Source: Deinandra increscens subsp. villosa (taxonomy: Eukaryota > Streptophyta > Magnoliopsida > Asterales > Asteraceae). Taken from it: 64,000 nt of DNA. The notes below the pieces were generated by a model. It was not told the origin of the DNA, ran no database searches, and saw nothing but the letters and a program-made list of their open reading frames with translations. A program made the position numbers and the translations under genes. The stretch is from positions 25,130,275-25,194,274 of the forward strand of contig JBCNJP010000017.1 of assembly GCA_039602395.1 (NCBI GenBank). Reading direction: 5' to 3'. Shown one piece after another: positions 10,971-22,330 of the stretch. How positions within the stretch are numbered: position 1 is the first letter of the stretch; each line of letters opens with the position of its first letter.

Positions 10971-13900
10971 ATGGTGGGGTCAGAGCCACCACCTCCTGGC
11001 ACTTTCAGAACTGTCACTCCTCCCCAGCTAACACCCGAGTTAGTGAGGAGTAACTTCTTACAGTTACGCCAATGGATGAATGAGTATGTGCAACAGGAAA
11101 GAGCCAAAGGGGTGAGGATACAACTGTCATTCGACGAGGAATCCATTGTATCTAATGTGAATAGTATGCCTCCACTCCCCTTTACCTCACCAGCAAATGC
11201 AAGGGAGTCCGAAGGACATGTCCGAGCCAGAGGAGGGGGTGCATTCACTCCATCCTCGGGACCTATCTTTACTACACCACCACCAAGAGGTACTAGCACG
11301 AGCTTTGGACCTCCCCCTCAGTATGGTGTCACGTCACTACATTTTTTCACCCCCCCCCCCTACCCGAAAACAGGGGTGCTACAGAGGGACAACTCGGGTC
11401 TACACACACAAACACCCAAATGCATGACCTGGCTCTCCCTTACAAATCCAATGACGATACAAAGGTCACCTCTCGCATAACAGAGTTTGAATGCCCTCCT
11501 AACATGAGAACTTATGATGGCACCACAGACCTAAAGGACCACATAGACCTATTCCATTGTGTAGAAAGGATGGATGGGTGGTCTATGCATGTATGGTGTC
11601 ACATGTTTGTACAAACTCTAGTAGGAGCTGCCAGAGTATTGTTCAATAGCCTCACCCCAAATTGCATTGACAGCTTTATAGATCTTAAGCTTCAATTTCT
11701 CATGCACTTCCAATAGCAGAAGAAACATATAAAGGACCATGTGGAGATACACAATATTAAGCAAAAATAAGATGAGATTTTACGCATGTTCATGCTAAGA
11801 TTTAAAGAGGAGTCCTTACAAGGTAAACCCTACAAGTAGCAGGTGCTAGTGAACAGATGAAGATATCTGGATATATGCATGGCATTAAAACTAAGCAACT
11901 CATAGAGGATCTGAATGCTAGAATACCAAATACTTTAGAGGAAGCGATGCAGAGGACAGAAGCTTTTTCATACGTGGCAAGGAGGAAACAACTATGATAG
12001 AACACAAAAAGAAACCCTTTGGATCTACTTTTACTGGGGGAAAGTCATTTAAACGGGTTATCATTCCTCCCCTTCATCTGAAGGGAAAGGAAACGTACAA
12101 GAAAAGAGGTGGGTGGACAGAAGTAGCCCATACTAAGTTAAGGACCAAGACAACAAGGACAAAAGCTTCACAAACTTAATTAAAACTCCAGCTGAAATAC
12201 TAGCCACAGAAGGAAATAATACCAAGTTCAAGCCACCTAATCCCCTCAGAGAAACACCTAAGTTACAAAGCTCTGCTAAATATTGTGAGTTTCCTGGAGA
12301 TAAGGGACACAACACCAATGACTGTTTTCATTTGAAGAAACAAATAGAAGCGGCAGTAAGATCTGGAGAGCTAGCACATTTAGTTAAAGACATCAAGGGT
12401 CGAACGAGAAATGCAGAGGAAAAGATTAAGGGGCCACAGGTCTTGATGACCCGACCCACAGTAGGGTTCAAAAGGCCATGAATAAATAGCAGCTACACAC
12501 CGAGCGACCCTGAATGGAACAAGGTTGCAATAGAGTTCCCACCACAACACCATTGGTAAGAAAGAGATGATCCAATGATTATAAAGGTAAGGATAGAGAA
12601 TCAGATTATTCACAGAGTGTACTTGGACGGAGGTAGTGCATCTGACATTATGTATGAGCATTGCTACGTTAGAATGGCAAGGCAAATAAGAGACACATTT
12701 CAACCAGCTTCTTGCCCTTTAGTAGGCTTCTCGGGGGAAAGAGATTTTCCTAAGGGCCAAATACGAGTCTTGGTAGAGATCGGTGAGGGACATAAACGAA
12801 GGATAAAGCCTTTGAATTTCATAATTGTTGCGGACCCTTCACCTCACAACATACTCATTGGAAGGCCTGGGATAAGGGCCTTCGGAGCTGTGGTATCAAC
12901 CAACCACGGGTTAATGAAATTCCCAACTCTTTGGGGAATAGCAGAAGTACGCACAGTACCAGGATGCTGCCAAATAAATCAGCATGAGATAACATATGAC
13001 CCCACCGAGGAATGGATAATAAACGAGAACTTTCCGGAGCAGCCAATCACTATGGGAAGAACTCTCTCAAAGGAGTGTAAGAGATACTTGAAGTGCATCT
13101 TAAAAAGCAACAGCGTTGTCTTCGCATGGACCCCCAAAGACATGACAGGAATTCCTAGAGACATCATAGAGCACCATCTGAGCATTCACCCTAGATGCAG
13201 ACCAGTTATACAAAAGAAGAGGACGATGGACCAGGATCGAAGTGAGATCATCGAGCAGGAGGTAAGTAAGCTGGAGGAAGCGGGGATAATGAGCGAAGTA
13301 CACTACCCTCCCTGGGTGTGAAACCCAGTTCTGGTAAAGAAGAAGGACGGCTCTTGGTGAATGTGTATAGACTTTAGCAACTTGAATGATGCATGTCCAA
13401 AAGACTATTATCCCTTACCAAAAATAGATTCAAAGGTGGATTCAGTGGCAAGCTTTAGATACAAGTGCTTTCTTGATGCTTATAAAGGCTACCACCAAAT
13501 ACACATGGCAAAGGAAGATGAAAACAAAACAGCATTCCACACCAATCCAGGAATGTTTTGTTATATAAATATGCCATTCGGCTTAAAAACATAGGGGCCA
13601 CCTACCAGAGATTGATAGACAAAGTTTTTAAGGAACACATAGGCAGAAACATGCAGGCCTATGTGGATGATCTTGTAATTAAAAGTAGGGATGATGTAGC
13701 ATTATTAGGGGATGTCACAGAGACATTCAACAACTTAAGAAGGATCAACATGAAGCTAAACCCAGCAAAGTGTTGCTTTGGGATGGAAGAAGGTAAGTTT
13801 TTAGGCATATTGTAGCAAGACGAGAGATAAGAGCCAACCCAGACAAGATAAAGGCCATAATGGATATGACCTCCCCCAAAACACTAGAAGAAGCACAAAG

Positions 13901-14043
13901 GTTCAACGGAAGGCTAACATCTCTCAATCGATTCTTATCAAAGTTAGCTGAAAGATCCTTGCCCTTTTTCAAAACATTAAAATCATGCACAAACAAGTCA
14001 AAATATATATGGACGAAAGAAGCTGAAGAAGCGTTCATAGAAA
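10971..14043 (+). pseudogene. Tat-type gypsy gag-pol pseudogene
   Basis: Gag starts at 10971 (MVGSEPPPPGTFRTVTPP) and shifts frame around a run of C (about 11350-11360). It continues as a retrotransposon gag domain from 11420 (RTYDGTTDLKDHIDLFH), broken by TAG at 11714-11716. A zinc-knuckle remnant (CEFPGDKGHNTNDC) lies at about 12280-12320. The protease-like segment has LDGGSASDI (about 12620-12646). RT runs from about 13160, with TGA at 13319-13321, a second TGA near 13357, a frame change near 13590 and an intact YVDD (AYVDDLVIKS, about 13660). Another frame change follows near 13812. The coding region ends in the truncated RNase H linker at about 14043. Confidence 0.85.
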
Positions 14044-14340
14044 TGATAAATCTAAAATCACATCAGATCTTCATAATAAATGGCTGTAATCTTTTAGATC
14101 ATGTTGTATGAAGATATCATGTATCCTAGTGTCATTATTACATAGAGGCATAAAAAGTCAAGCTGTCAACATGTACAATACACAAGATATTAATATAGTA
14201 CACTCCTTATATCTTATGTCTACTGTATACTGATGTCTGTATACTGTAGACACACTACCTACTCGAGTGGTGAGACTTGAAGACATTCTCCAGCCTACTA
14301 TAAATAGTCATAACGTTTGGTAGTTGACGACATGAATTCC

Positions 14341-14371
<31 letters not shown>

Positions 14372-14528
14372 ATTCAACATATGCTTTTGATGTTAAGCTA
14401 CTGTCGTAGTAGATAGAGAGTTAATGTTAAAATGTTGTTGAACATCTTCCTTATATGTGAAGTTAATATATTCATGGCATAAGTGTTTGTACCTATCACG
14501 AGTGCTTATCTAAGTATTGAGCTCTACA
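14044..14528 (+). repeat. 3' LTR of the gypsy element, 5' edge altered
   Basis: Nearly identical to the 5' LTR from atctaaaatcacatcagatc to the end, with scattered substitutions and a shorter (GA)n tract. About 25 bp present near the start of the 5' LTR (gggggtactacctttctcac region) are absent, consistent with the internal deletion ending at or just inside this LTR. Confidence 0.85.
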
Positions 14529-14533
14529 ATATC

Positions 14534-14901
14534 ACATATTACTAAAATAAATGTTAATTACAAAGAAAACTGACCAACATACAAGTCACTGGATGTGTGT
14601 CGGTCCAAGCTCAAGCCAATACAAGCTCTTTGGTCAAAGTTTATCGCGTGTTGAAAGGGTAATTCATGTTTGTAAAGAATTTTAAGTCAAATAGGAAAGT
14701 AGAGGATCCAAATTGTTATTGTGTAAACTATGAGAATGCAAAGTATTTATATAGTGATTTATTGTATTAATTTAAAATTTATAAAAAAATGTTTTAAATA
14801 AGGTAGTCAGTTTGAGGATAGTAGGTCCCACAAATATTGAGTTTTTATCCGTTGTCATGGCGACAGAGGTGATCACCTAGAGGGCTGGTGTTACCCTAGG
14901 T
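14534..14901. other. Non-coding flank
   Basis: AT-rich sequence, no supported gene. Near its right end is an imperfect palindrome, gtgatcacctag...ctaggtgtgatcac (14872-14909). Part of it is the target site of the next element. Confidence 0.5.
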
Positions 14902-14909
14902 GTGATCAC

Positions 14910-16378
14910 CAGGGGCGAATTTTTAGGTGTACCAGTAGTGACCCCGGTCACTACTGATTTTTCGTTCAGATGTATCGAGTATACGTGTTTTACGAGGAAT
15001 TTTTTTTATATATATTGTTTCGGTCACCACTAAATTGTGTATGATGAAGAACACTAATAGAGAGAATGAAGGAAAAATCCGGAAATATAAATCTCAAATA
15101 TTCATTCAATCAAAATCTCTCCTCTATTTGCATGCAATCAAAATATGAATAGGGTTTTTTCAACACAAAATAAGAAAAGCAAATAAATCCCAATAAAGTA
15201 CCATTAAGTATTATTTAGTTACTAAATATAAAATGATTATCTATTTAAAAGATATAGCCACACAATCACAATATGAATAGACGTGAGTTTAGGCCTCGAC
15301 ATCCAAATTGGTTTATTTATTTAAATTAGCTTTATTATATGTTTACATTAACTTTCTTCCTTTTATTATATGTTATAATTGTCTTATATTTTGATTTAAA
15401 TTAGTTTACTTATTTCATAGTTAGATAAACCTATTTTATTTCAAAAGGTTTTATACAACAATTAATGATTAGTAATCGGTAGATAATAGATGATGAGCAA
15501 TGACGAATGTAAATTTTTTTAACCCTTCAAACAAAAATTACTAGTTTCGCAACTGAATAATATATTTATATATATCGAGTCGGTCACCAGCAGTGACCCC
15601 TAGTCGCTGCTGACAGGGGTGTTCAAAACCGGATACCCGGAATTTCAGATATCCGAACTTCGGGTATCCGAAAATTTCGGATATCAGTTTTCGCTGTCCA
15701 AGTCCAAGTCCGAAATTTCAGATATCCGAAATTTTGGACTGGACTCGGATAGTTATAACGGATATCCGAAAATCATGTTTTGTTTAAAAACCCACAATTT
15801 AACACAATAAAAAAAATACAACAAAACGACAAAACGAATAAACATAGTCCAAGTCTTCAAATACAAATCAAATTAACAAAAAAAAATATTTTAATTTATT
15901 TGTTTTTTTTGGATATCGGGTATCCGAAACTTCCAAAAATTTTGTAAATTATTGTCCAAGTCCGAATTTTCGGATATCCGAGTTTCGGATATCAGAAATT
16001 TCGGATATCCGAAATTTTCGGATAATTTGGATACGGATTCGGACTCGGATATTTTTGAACATCCCTAGCTGCTAACAAGTTTGATTCGGAGGGCATAATT
16101 GATGAATTTAAATCTTTTAAAGAGCATCAAGCTGAGCTATAAGGTACTCATAAATTCATTTACAGTTTTTATTGTTTAAACCGACCCGACCCGGATTCGG
16201 TATTTTTTGTTTCTATTGATTAACCAGACCCGAATTCGTTATTTTTATATTTTTTTGCTTGACCCGACCCGAATCGGACCGCTGATTCTAAATATAGACT
16301 TCAAAACATAGCAATAGAAAAAAAAATTGGCCATGTAATTTCAGTCACCAAAGAAAAAAAAGTCAAGCTCCGCCACTG
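14910..16378. mobile_element. hAT-like non-autonomous element with perfect 8-bp TSD
   Basis: Left end CAGGGGCGAA, right end (reversed) CAGTGGCGGA: short hAT-style inverted termini. The flanks are identical 8-mers, gtgatcac, at 14902-14909 and 16379-16386. Eight-base duplications are the hAT signature. No transposase was seen. It contains a second hAT-like element. Confidence 0.82.
15614..16067. mobile_element. hAT-like MITE built of GGATATCCGAAA motifs
   Basis: Termini CAGGGGTGTTCAAAA and (reversed) TAGGGATGTTCAAAA. Flanks gctgctga (15606-15613) and gctgctaa (16068-16075) match at 7 of 8. The interior is dominated by palindromic ggatatccgaaatttcgg units on both strands, so the element can fold back on itself. 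The ORF 15619-15810 is a by-product of the repeats. Confidence 0.85.
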
Positions 16379-16554
16379 GTGATCACCACCATACAATGGG
16401 ATAACAGACTGACTACGAATGGGCTACACGCCACTCTATGGTAGTTCCTCTCTACTTACAAAATGAATATAACACTTAGATGCATACGTGTGGCGCTGTG
16501 AGGATTATTTAAGATTTTAAGCGAACTAAATTATAAATATTATACTTTAAGTTT

Positions 16555-16954
16555 TTAGGACATTATGAAAAGCTAGCTGCTAGCTGATAAGCTAGCTGGT
16601 AGCTGATAAACTATAAGCTAGCTGATAGAAAATAACGTTTGGTAAAAACTAGCTGATAAACTAGCTGAAAAATATAAAATGACATAAAAGTACATGTCAT
16701 AAATGTAAATAAAGGTATTTATTTATAAGTTAGGGAATGGTAGAACTTAAAATATTATAAAAGCTAGTTGAAAAACTAGTTGAAACGCTACTCCAACTAG
16801 CTTTTCAAAAGCTAGCTTATAAGTTAGCTTATAAGCTAGCTTTTTGACGTTACCAAACGAGGCTTTTAAAAAAAAACTAGCTTTTAAAAAAACATGTTTG
16901 GTACGTCAAAAAACTAGCTTATAAGCTAGCTTATGACGCGCCAAACACAGCCTT
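16555..16954. repeat. AGCTAGCTTAT-rich MITE pair or fragment
   Basis: Dense copies of agctagct(tat) on both strands form foldback structure. Two outward ends are visible: one around 16846-16872 (reversed: AAAAGCCTCGTTTGGTAACGTC) and one at 16934-16954 (reversed: AAGGCTGTGTTTGGCGCGTC). These suggest two adjoining related MITEs. No target duplication was found and the left end is unclear. Confidence 0.6.
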
Positions 16955-17584
16955 AGAGTCAGTTTTTTTAATGTGTAAAAGCCTTTGTCTTTTTTGCTAA
17001 CATAGGTAACACTTTTTGTTATTTCTTTCGAAATTATCATTTTTCCCTCGAAAATTGAAAGTCAAAGTGTAATTCTCACATTCAGTTTTCTTTTTGTTTT
17101 ACTTACTTTACCTTTTTGTTTTTTTTTTCCACCATTACTAATTACCAACTATAACTAAAACATTCTATGAAGAGTACCTCCATGTCCCATGATGCCATCC
17201 AACGTGGTAGTGGCCGCTACGTGGCATAATTTGTTGGTCTAATAGGTGTAATCGTTTTTGTTTAGTGGTTGGTGTTGAGTTGGTGATGTAATAAAAACAA
17301 TTGTGTAGCACATATTTTCTTTATTATTATTTTCCAATCTCACCTTTATGGTTTAGTTCGAATTACCACTTTAATTCATTTCTCAAAACACACCATTTGC
17401 ACCCTATGGTTTCTGAATTTTGGTCATTTGACTCTAAATATCTAACGTCATCCATTTTATCTGTTAACTTGAAGAGTTTTTTGGTCAATTTAAAATAGGG
17501 GACTAGTTATGAAAGTTACTAATGTCAGAGGACTATTTGTGTAGTTTTATGACGAAATTAAATAAGAAGTTATATATTATAAAA
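16955..17584. other. Non-coding AT-rich stretch
   Basis: T-rich runs, no supported gene. The ORF at 17301-17498 is low-complexity Phe/Ser/Tyr-rich sequence with no recognisable product. Confidence 0.5.
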
Positions 17585-17585
17585 A

Positions 17586-17696
17586 CTAGGTTAGAACCCA
17601 TGTATCACTTGGGTTGAATAATACAAATTATTGGAAATAATAATTTTTATGATGATTTGTCTATTAGATGTCATCAACCATTTGTGAAATAAGAAA
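17586..17696 (-). mobile_element. Helitron-like 3' terminus (minus strand)
   Basis: On the minus strand the sequence reads hairpin AACCCAAG...ATGGGTT (17593-17613), a short spacer, then CTAG at 17589-17586 followed by T. That is the Helitron 3' end pattern (hairpin, then CTRR, inserted between A and T). The body would extend to higher coordinates but is interrupted by the Mutator-like element after about 110 bp. The 5' end is not identified. Confidence 0.55.
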
Positions 17697-18268
17697 TAAT
17701 AAATAGAGTTAATTTCCTTTTTAGTCCCTGTGGTTTGGGCCATTTAACGGTTTTGGTCCAAAAGTTTAAAAAATCGATTTCAATCCAAACGTTTCATTTT
17801 CATTTCAATTTCAGTCCTTTTTTTAACACTGTTAAATTTTTTCTGTTAAGTTGAATAATAAGACCAAAATACCCTTCTTTTTAAAACCCTAACCTGCACA
17901 TGAATCTTAATATAAAATAAACAAGTCATCTCCTCTACTCCTCTATTTCTCTTAAAACATGGATTGCCACCGCCGGCAACCACCACCACCACCACTTTCG
18001 GCTACTGTCACCATCACTTCCGGCCCCGTTTGGGTGAACCCCTTTTATCCCCTTTCGATCTGTGATTAGGGTTCCACACCACACCACCGCCTCCGTCAAG
18101 TGTTGGGTCTTATCACTACCACCACCACCGCATGTTGGTCTTCTCACCGTCACTTATAGGCTCCCCATACGATCGACCACCACCACTGCATCGTATATAA
18201 TACTTTTTGGGGGTTTTCCGATTTCTAGGGTTTTCTCACATTTTAGCACAAAAATTGCCAAAGACAGC

Positions 18269-18465
18269 GCTAGGAAATCAGGGTTCATCAAGTGGTTTAA
18301 CGATACCAAGGGTTGTGGTTTGATTTTGATTTTCGAAATGGAGGAAATCTAGTTTCGTTTTGGTTTGATTTTTATTTTGGAGATTTGAGGAAATCATGTA
18401 CCGTCAAGTGGTTTAACGAAACCAAGGGTCGTGGTTTTCTTTTGATTTTGGACTGATTTTGATTT
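18269..18465 (+). pseudogene. Captured cold-shock-domain-like fragment, duplicated
   Basis: Two tandem blocks about 116 bp apart (18286 and 18402) translate to GFIKWFNDTKGCGLILI and TVKWFNETKGRGFLLIL. The pattern K-W-F-N-x-T-K-G-x-G-F/L-I/L is the start of a cold-shock domain, the single-stranded RNA/DNA-binding fold of plant CSP/GRP2 proteins. Only the first strands are present; the rest of the domain and any start codon are absent, and the RNP1 core (KGFGFI in the family) is altered in both copies. Location inside a MULE suggests host-gene capture (Pack-MULE style). Function is not expected. Confidence 0.5.
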
Positions 18466-19939
18466 TGGAAATGGAAGAAATTTGGTTTGATTTTGATTTT
18501 GGAGATGGAGGAAATCACGGTTTACCACTAGGAAATCTGGTTTGATTTTGATTTTGGTTCTTGATGTGGTGGTGGTTGTCACACCCCACTCCGCGGCCGC
18601 CACCGTAGGGAGGGTGTGGGACCGGCTACCCGTATCAGAACACGCGGAAGAAAACAGATACCTTATCTCAGCACGGGCCGACCAGTCCAGCAATGAAACG
18701 ACGGGACATACCCAAGCGTCCATCACCTTAGAGAGGGCTACAGTTTGTAATCTCTATGGTGCACTATTGTATTCTCTGCGTTTCATTGAGGCCCAGGTTA
18801 CTCCAAGACTGGTACAACACCGTAGACCGAAATAATAGATCGCGAACTTAGGCTACCCCAACTGCTAGGTCTTGCACACAACAAGTCTAGCTAAACCCCG
18901 GCTATCATTCAAGCCATCCCTGTAGTTACTTACCTGCATATGAACCAAAAATACGTCAACAAAAAACGTTGTTGGTGAGTCGTCGCAGTTGACTCCAAAA
19001 TAATCCACAACAAATCAAAATAATAATGTGCTGTTACAACACCAACCAAAGGTCAAACCAGCAATCGGAGCAAACTCGGAGCGACTTTCCCGAGTCCCTC
19101 CTCATGTTTCAAACATATACGACGTCACCCGTTCAACCAATCACAAGTAACCAAGTAACCAAAAAGGGGTCCAAACAACGGGTACGCGACACCTGGTCTA
19201 CCTACACAGCTGTGAGGATACGCATATGCCTCGTGGCCTGCTCCCATCTCGGGAACACAACAAACGGCCTAAATTGACCTGAAAAGCTTCCCAAACGCGG
19301 TGAGAACCGCTGGTACCGCAAACAAACGCGGTGGGATTCCGCCGGTACCATAAGTAAGATATCAAACATGGCACAGTATCCACAAACAAAACAACAAAAC
19401 AGCGTTTGACAAGGTTCATATGTACCCCAAAAACAGTTAAGCAAAAGGGGAAACTACAACTCACAGTCAGTCCAGCATCCAAATGGAAGGTTAGGCAATT
19501 GCTCGACAATTCATCAAGCTCGGAGAATCTGATGACCTAAACAAACATAGGTACCTTTAATTTAACACAACAATAATACTGGTTAGGCTCGGTGGTGCTC
19601 CGCGCCCAAAATATACGATGCGTTCGTAGGTTGAAGTCCCGATACGACCGGATGTCCCAATACAGTCATACGGCTTAACCCGGATACGATCGTATTTATC
19701 TGTCTATTTCTAAATAGGCAGTTTCTGTCTGACACGGTGGTATTGCCCTCAATGGCAATACAACCGTGTGACTTGATTGACAGATTATTATCTAAAGAAA
19801 CTCTCGGAACGCGAACGAGTTATATTTCATTATCCTTAGAATATTTCCCGAAGTCATAACTTAAATATCTAAACATAGATACTTATTCGATTACGTTTCT
19901 CATGATGTTATGACTTTTATAAAGGTAAAACCATAGCTT

Positions 19940-20348
19940 TTATTCACATAAAATCATAATCTTGTTTACATAAAATCATAACTTTGCTTACATAAAATGA
20001 TAACTTTTGTTGCATAAAATCATAGTTTTGTTTATATAAAATCATGACTTGTTTAACCGAAAATCATAACTTATATATTCTCCGAAACCGGATGTTATAT
20101 ATATAAAATCTCTCGTTTCCATTTGGTTTTATCTTCTATAAAACCTTATCGAGTTTACATAAAATGATATATATGTTTATTCATTTCCATTTTACATAAA
20201 ATCATAGATTTATCAACATAAAATCATACATTTTATTTATAAGAACTCGTTATCCTTATTATGAAAGAAATCATAAATTTTATTACTTAGAATGATAACC
20301 TTATTAACATCGTTTCTATGATTTTTACTAACATAATATCATAACCAA

Positions 20349-20350
<2 letters not shown>
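19940..20350. repeat. Array of short 'cataaaatcataac' repeats
   Basis: A ~22-bp degenerate unit (acataaaatcataactttgttt) recurs through this part of the solo LTR, giving a near-tandem AT-rich array that ends at a (TA)n tract (20352-20387). Confidence 0.6.
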
Positions 20351-20389
<39 letters not shown>

Positions 20390-20390
20390 A

Positions 20391-21099
20391 TATAGGGTAG
20401 AGTTATAATACAAAGTAGTTTTTGCGTGAGAAGTGTGAGAAGTGGATGATGTGTTAGATTTTAATACATTGTGTTATCTTTTAGTTATGTTTTTGGTAAA
20501 TGTATAACACTATACATTGTTTTTTCCATATTAGAATGTCATATGTTTATCAAAATTAGAGTTAAAGGATAACACAATGTAAACACAGTGTAATAATATC
20601 CTAACACAGTGTCCTTTTAATAATTCTTAATAAATGGTGTTTGGTAGTGTTTGGAATTCAATGGATGGTGTATTTATTTTAGGATTGTCATATATTTACC
20701 TAAAATATAATAAAAAAGACAATATCATGTGTTAAAAATTAGGGTTATTGTATTTTAATAATCTCAAGTTTAACATATTGGCAAATAATAATCCCAAGTT
20801 TAACATTTACTCCCACCAGTCCCAACTTTAATCTTATTTACTGTCACCAGTCCCGCGTGTCATGCCAGGATCCGTCATATCCGTCAGGTTGGGACTGGTG
20901 ACGGATCTGGCATGACACGCAGGACTGGTGACAGTAAATAAGATTAAAGTTGGGACTGGTGGGAGTAAATGTTAAACTTGGGATTATTATTTGCCAATAT
21001 GTTAAACTTGGGATTATTAAAATCCAATAAACCTAAAAATTAACATATCAACCACTTCTCACACTTCTCATGTAAAAAGTACTTTGTATTATAACCCAA

Positions 21100-21105
<6 letters not shown>
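20391..21105. mobile_element. MITE between two (TA)n tracts, carrying a second MITE
   Basis: Inverted ends of about 50 bp: left TATAGGGTAGAGTTATAATA, right (reversed) TATAGAGTTGGGTTATAATA, both continuing into an ACAAAGTA...GAGAAGTGTGAGAAGTGG segment. It sits between (TA)n tracts at 20352-20387 and 21103-21142. Such elements use TA repeats as targets, as described for rice Micron-type MITEs. Removing the foldback element inside leaves about 415 bp. Confidence 0.75.
20742..21033. mobile_element. Foldback MULE-type MITE with 9-bp TSD
   Basis: The element is almost one hairpin: arms of about 135 bp (20742-20881 and 20897-21033) are near-perfect reverse complements around a ~20-bp spacer. Flanks are identical 9-mers, taaaaatta, at 20733-20741 and 21034-21042. 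The 9-bp duplication points to Mutator-type transposition. Confidence 0.85.
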
Positions 21106-21142
<37 letters not shown>

Positions 21143-21145
<3 letters not shown>

Positions 21146-21308
21146 AGAGGATCATTTGAGAACCAATTTGGTTTGAGAACTAAAAAGAACTAATTTGAGC
21201 CACAAGTTTATTTACATGTATCCCCCCTCCCATTAATTATAGTGGTCCCCCCTGAAATTTGTGGTTGAGATTTAGTTCTCAAAATAAAAAGTTCTCATTT
21301 GAACCTAA

Positions 21309-21312
<4 letters not shown>
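21143..21312. mobile_element. Short TA-flanked MITE (gagaac-type ends)
   Basis: Left end GGGAGAGGATCATTTGAGAAC; right end reversed GAGTTAGGTTCAAATGAGAAC. It sits between (TA)n at 21103-21142 and 21312-21362. A related but truncated left end occurs at 29368-29415. Confidence 0.7.
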
Positions 21313-21364
<52 letters not shown>

Positions 21365-22330
21365 CCTTTATATTATCGCCATTTTAATTACAATAATACT
21401 TTCCGGTTTATTCGTTCCTCACACGTCGTGTATACCATACTAAAATGATAACCAATAATGAACATGGTTATACCTTCCGGTCAGTATGCGAACCCGAACT
21501 CGGTTAACCATAAATCTCGTAACAACTCTGAATACAACGAGTGAGTACTCCATTCAAATCAGTTTTTCGCCACGAGCAAGAATAAGAGGTCGGTTTCTGG
21601 GTTTGACTACGTTTGACCAGTCAAACCTGTTGACCAGAACCGTTTACTGAGTCGACTCGGTTGACTCGGTACCGAGTTAACACAGAACAGTCCCAAACTC
21701 GGTCCAAACACCCCCAAATCAGATTTAACACTTCCCAAACACCTCTAGGCGTGAAATCCGCCACCACCACAACCAATCGCTACCGCCACGGCGGCCGGAT
21801 GCCGCCGCCGGCAGGCCCTTTAACGCCGTGAACCACCTCCACTCACCATCTATCACTATCCAAACTCATCATATGTCCAGATCTGTACAAGAAATACACA
21901 TGCATGAACAAATCGAGACTCAAGGAGTGCAATAAACTGAAAATGGAAGAAGAAACATGAAACGCGAACTGATTACTTACCTCTCGTCGCGTCTAGGTCT
22001 TCGGAAGACGAAATAGGCAGAAAAGGGGCGCTGCCGCCGCCCAGCGGCGGAACCCTAGCCGCGATTAGCGGTTGTCGCCGCCGTTGATGGCTTCGCACGC
22101 ACGAAAGACACACCGAGATAGGGGCTGGAAGCAAGGAGGAGAAAAAGGGGAAGAAAACCGGTCGGTCGCCGTTGTACACCGCCGGGCACCGCCGCCGCCG
22201 GCTTGGCTGGCTCGCCGGAAAACCGGGGTGAGCCCCTCTTGTGGCTGCCTTCTCTCAAACACACACACTTGTGTGTTTTTGTGTTTAGTTGAAATGAAGA
22301 GAAAAAGACAAAGAAATGTCTTTTATAGTT

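Larger units (their letters stand above)
10385..14528 (+). mobile_element. Ty3/gypsy element (Tat-type), internally deleted
   Basis: Two LTR copies bound gag, protease and part of RT. The flanks are a perfect 5-bp duplication, atatc, at 10380-10384 and 14529-14533. The internal domain stops just after the RT/RNase H linker (WTKEAEEAFIEM) and runs straight into the 3' LTR, so most of RNase H, integrase and the 3' untranslated part are deleted. Tat-type assignment rests on the RT and linker style (NRFLSKLAERSLPFFKTLK) and is a by-eye judgement. Confidence 0.9.
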
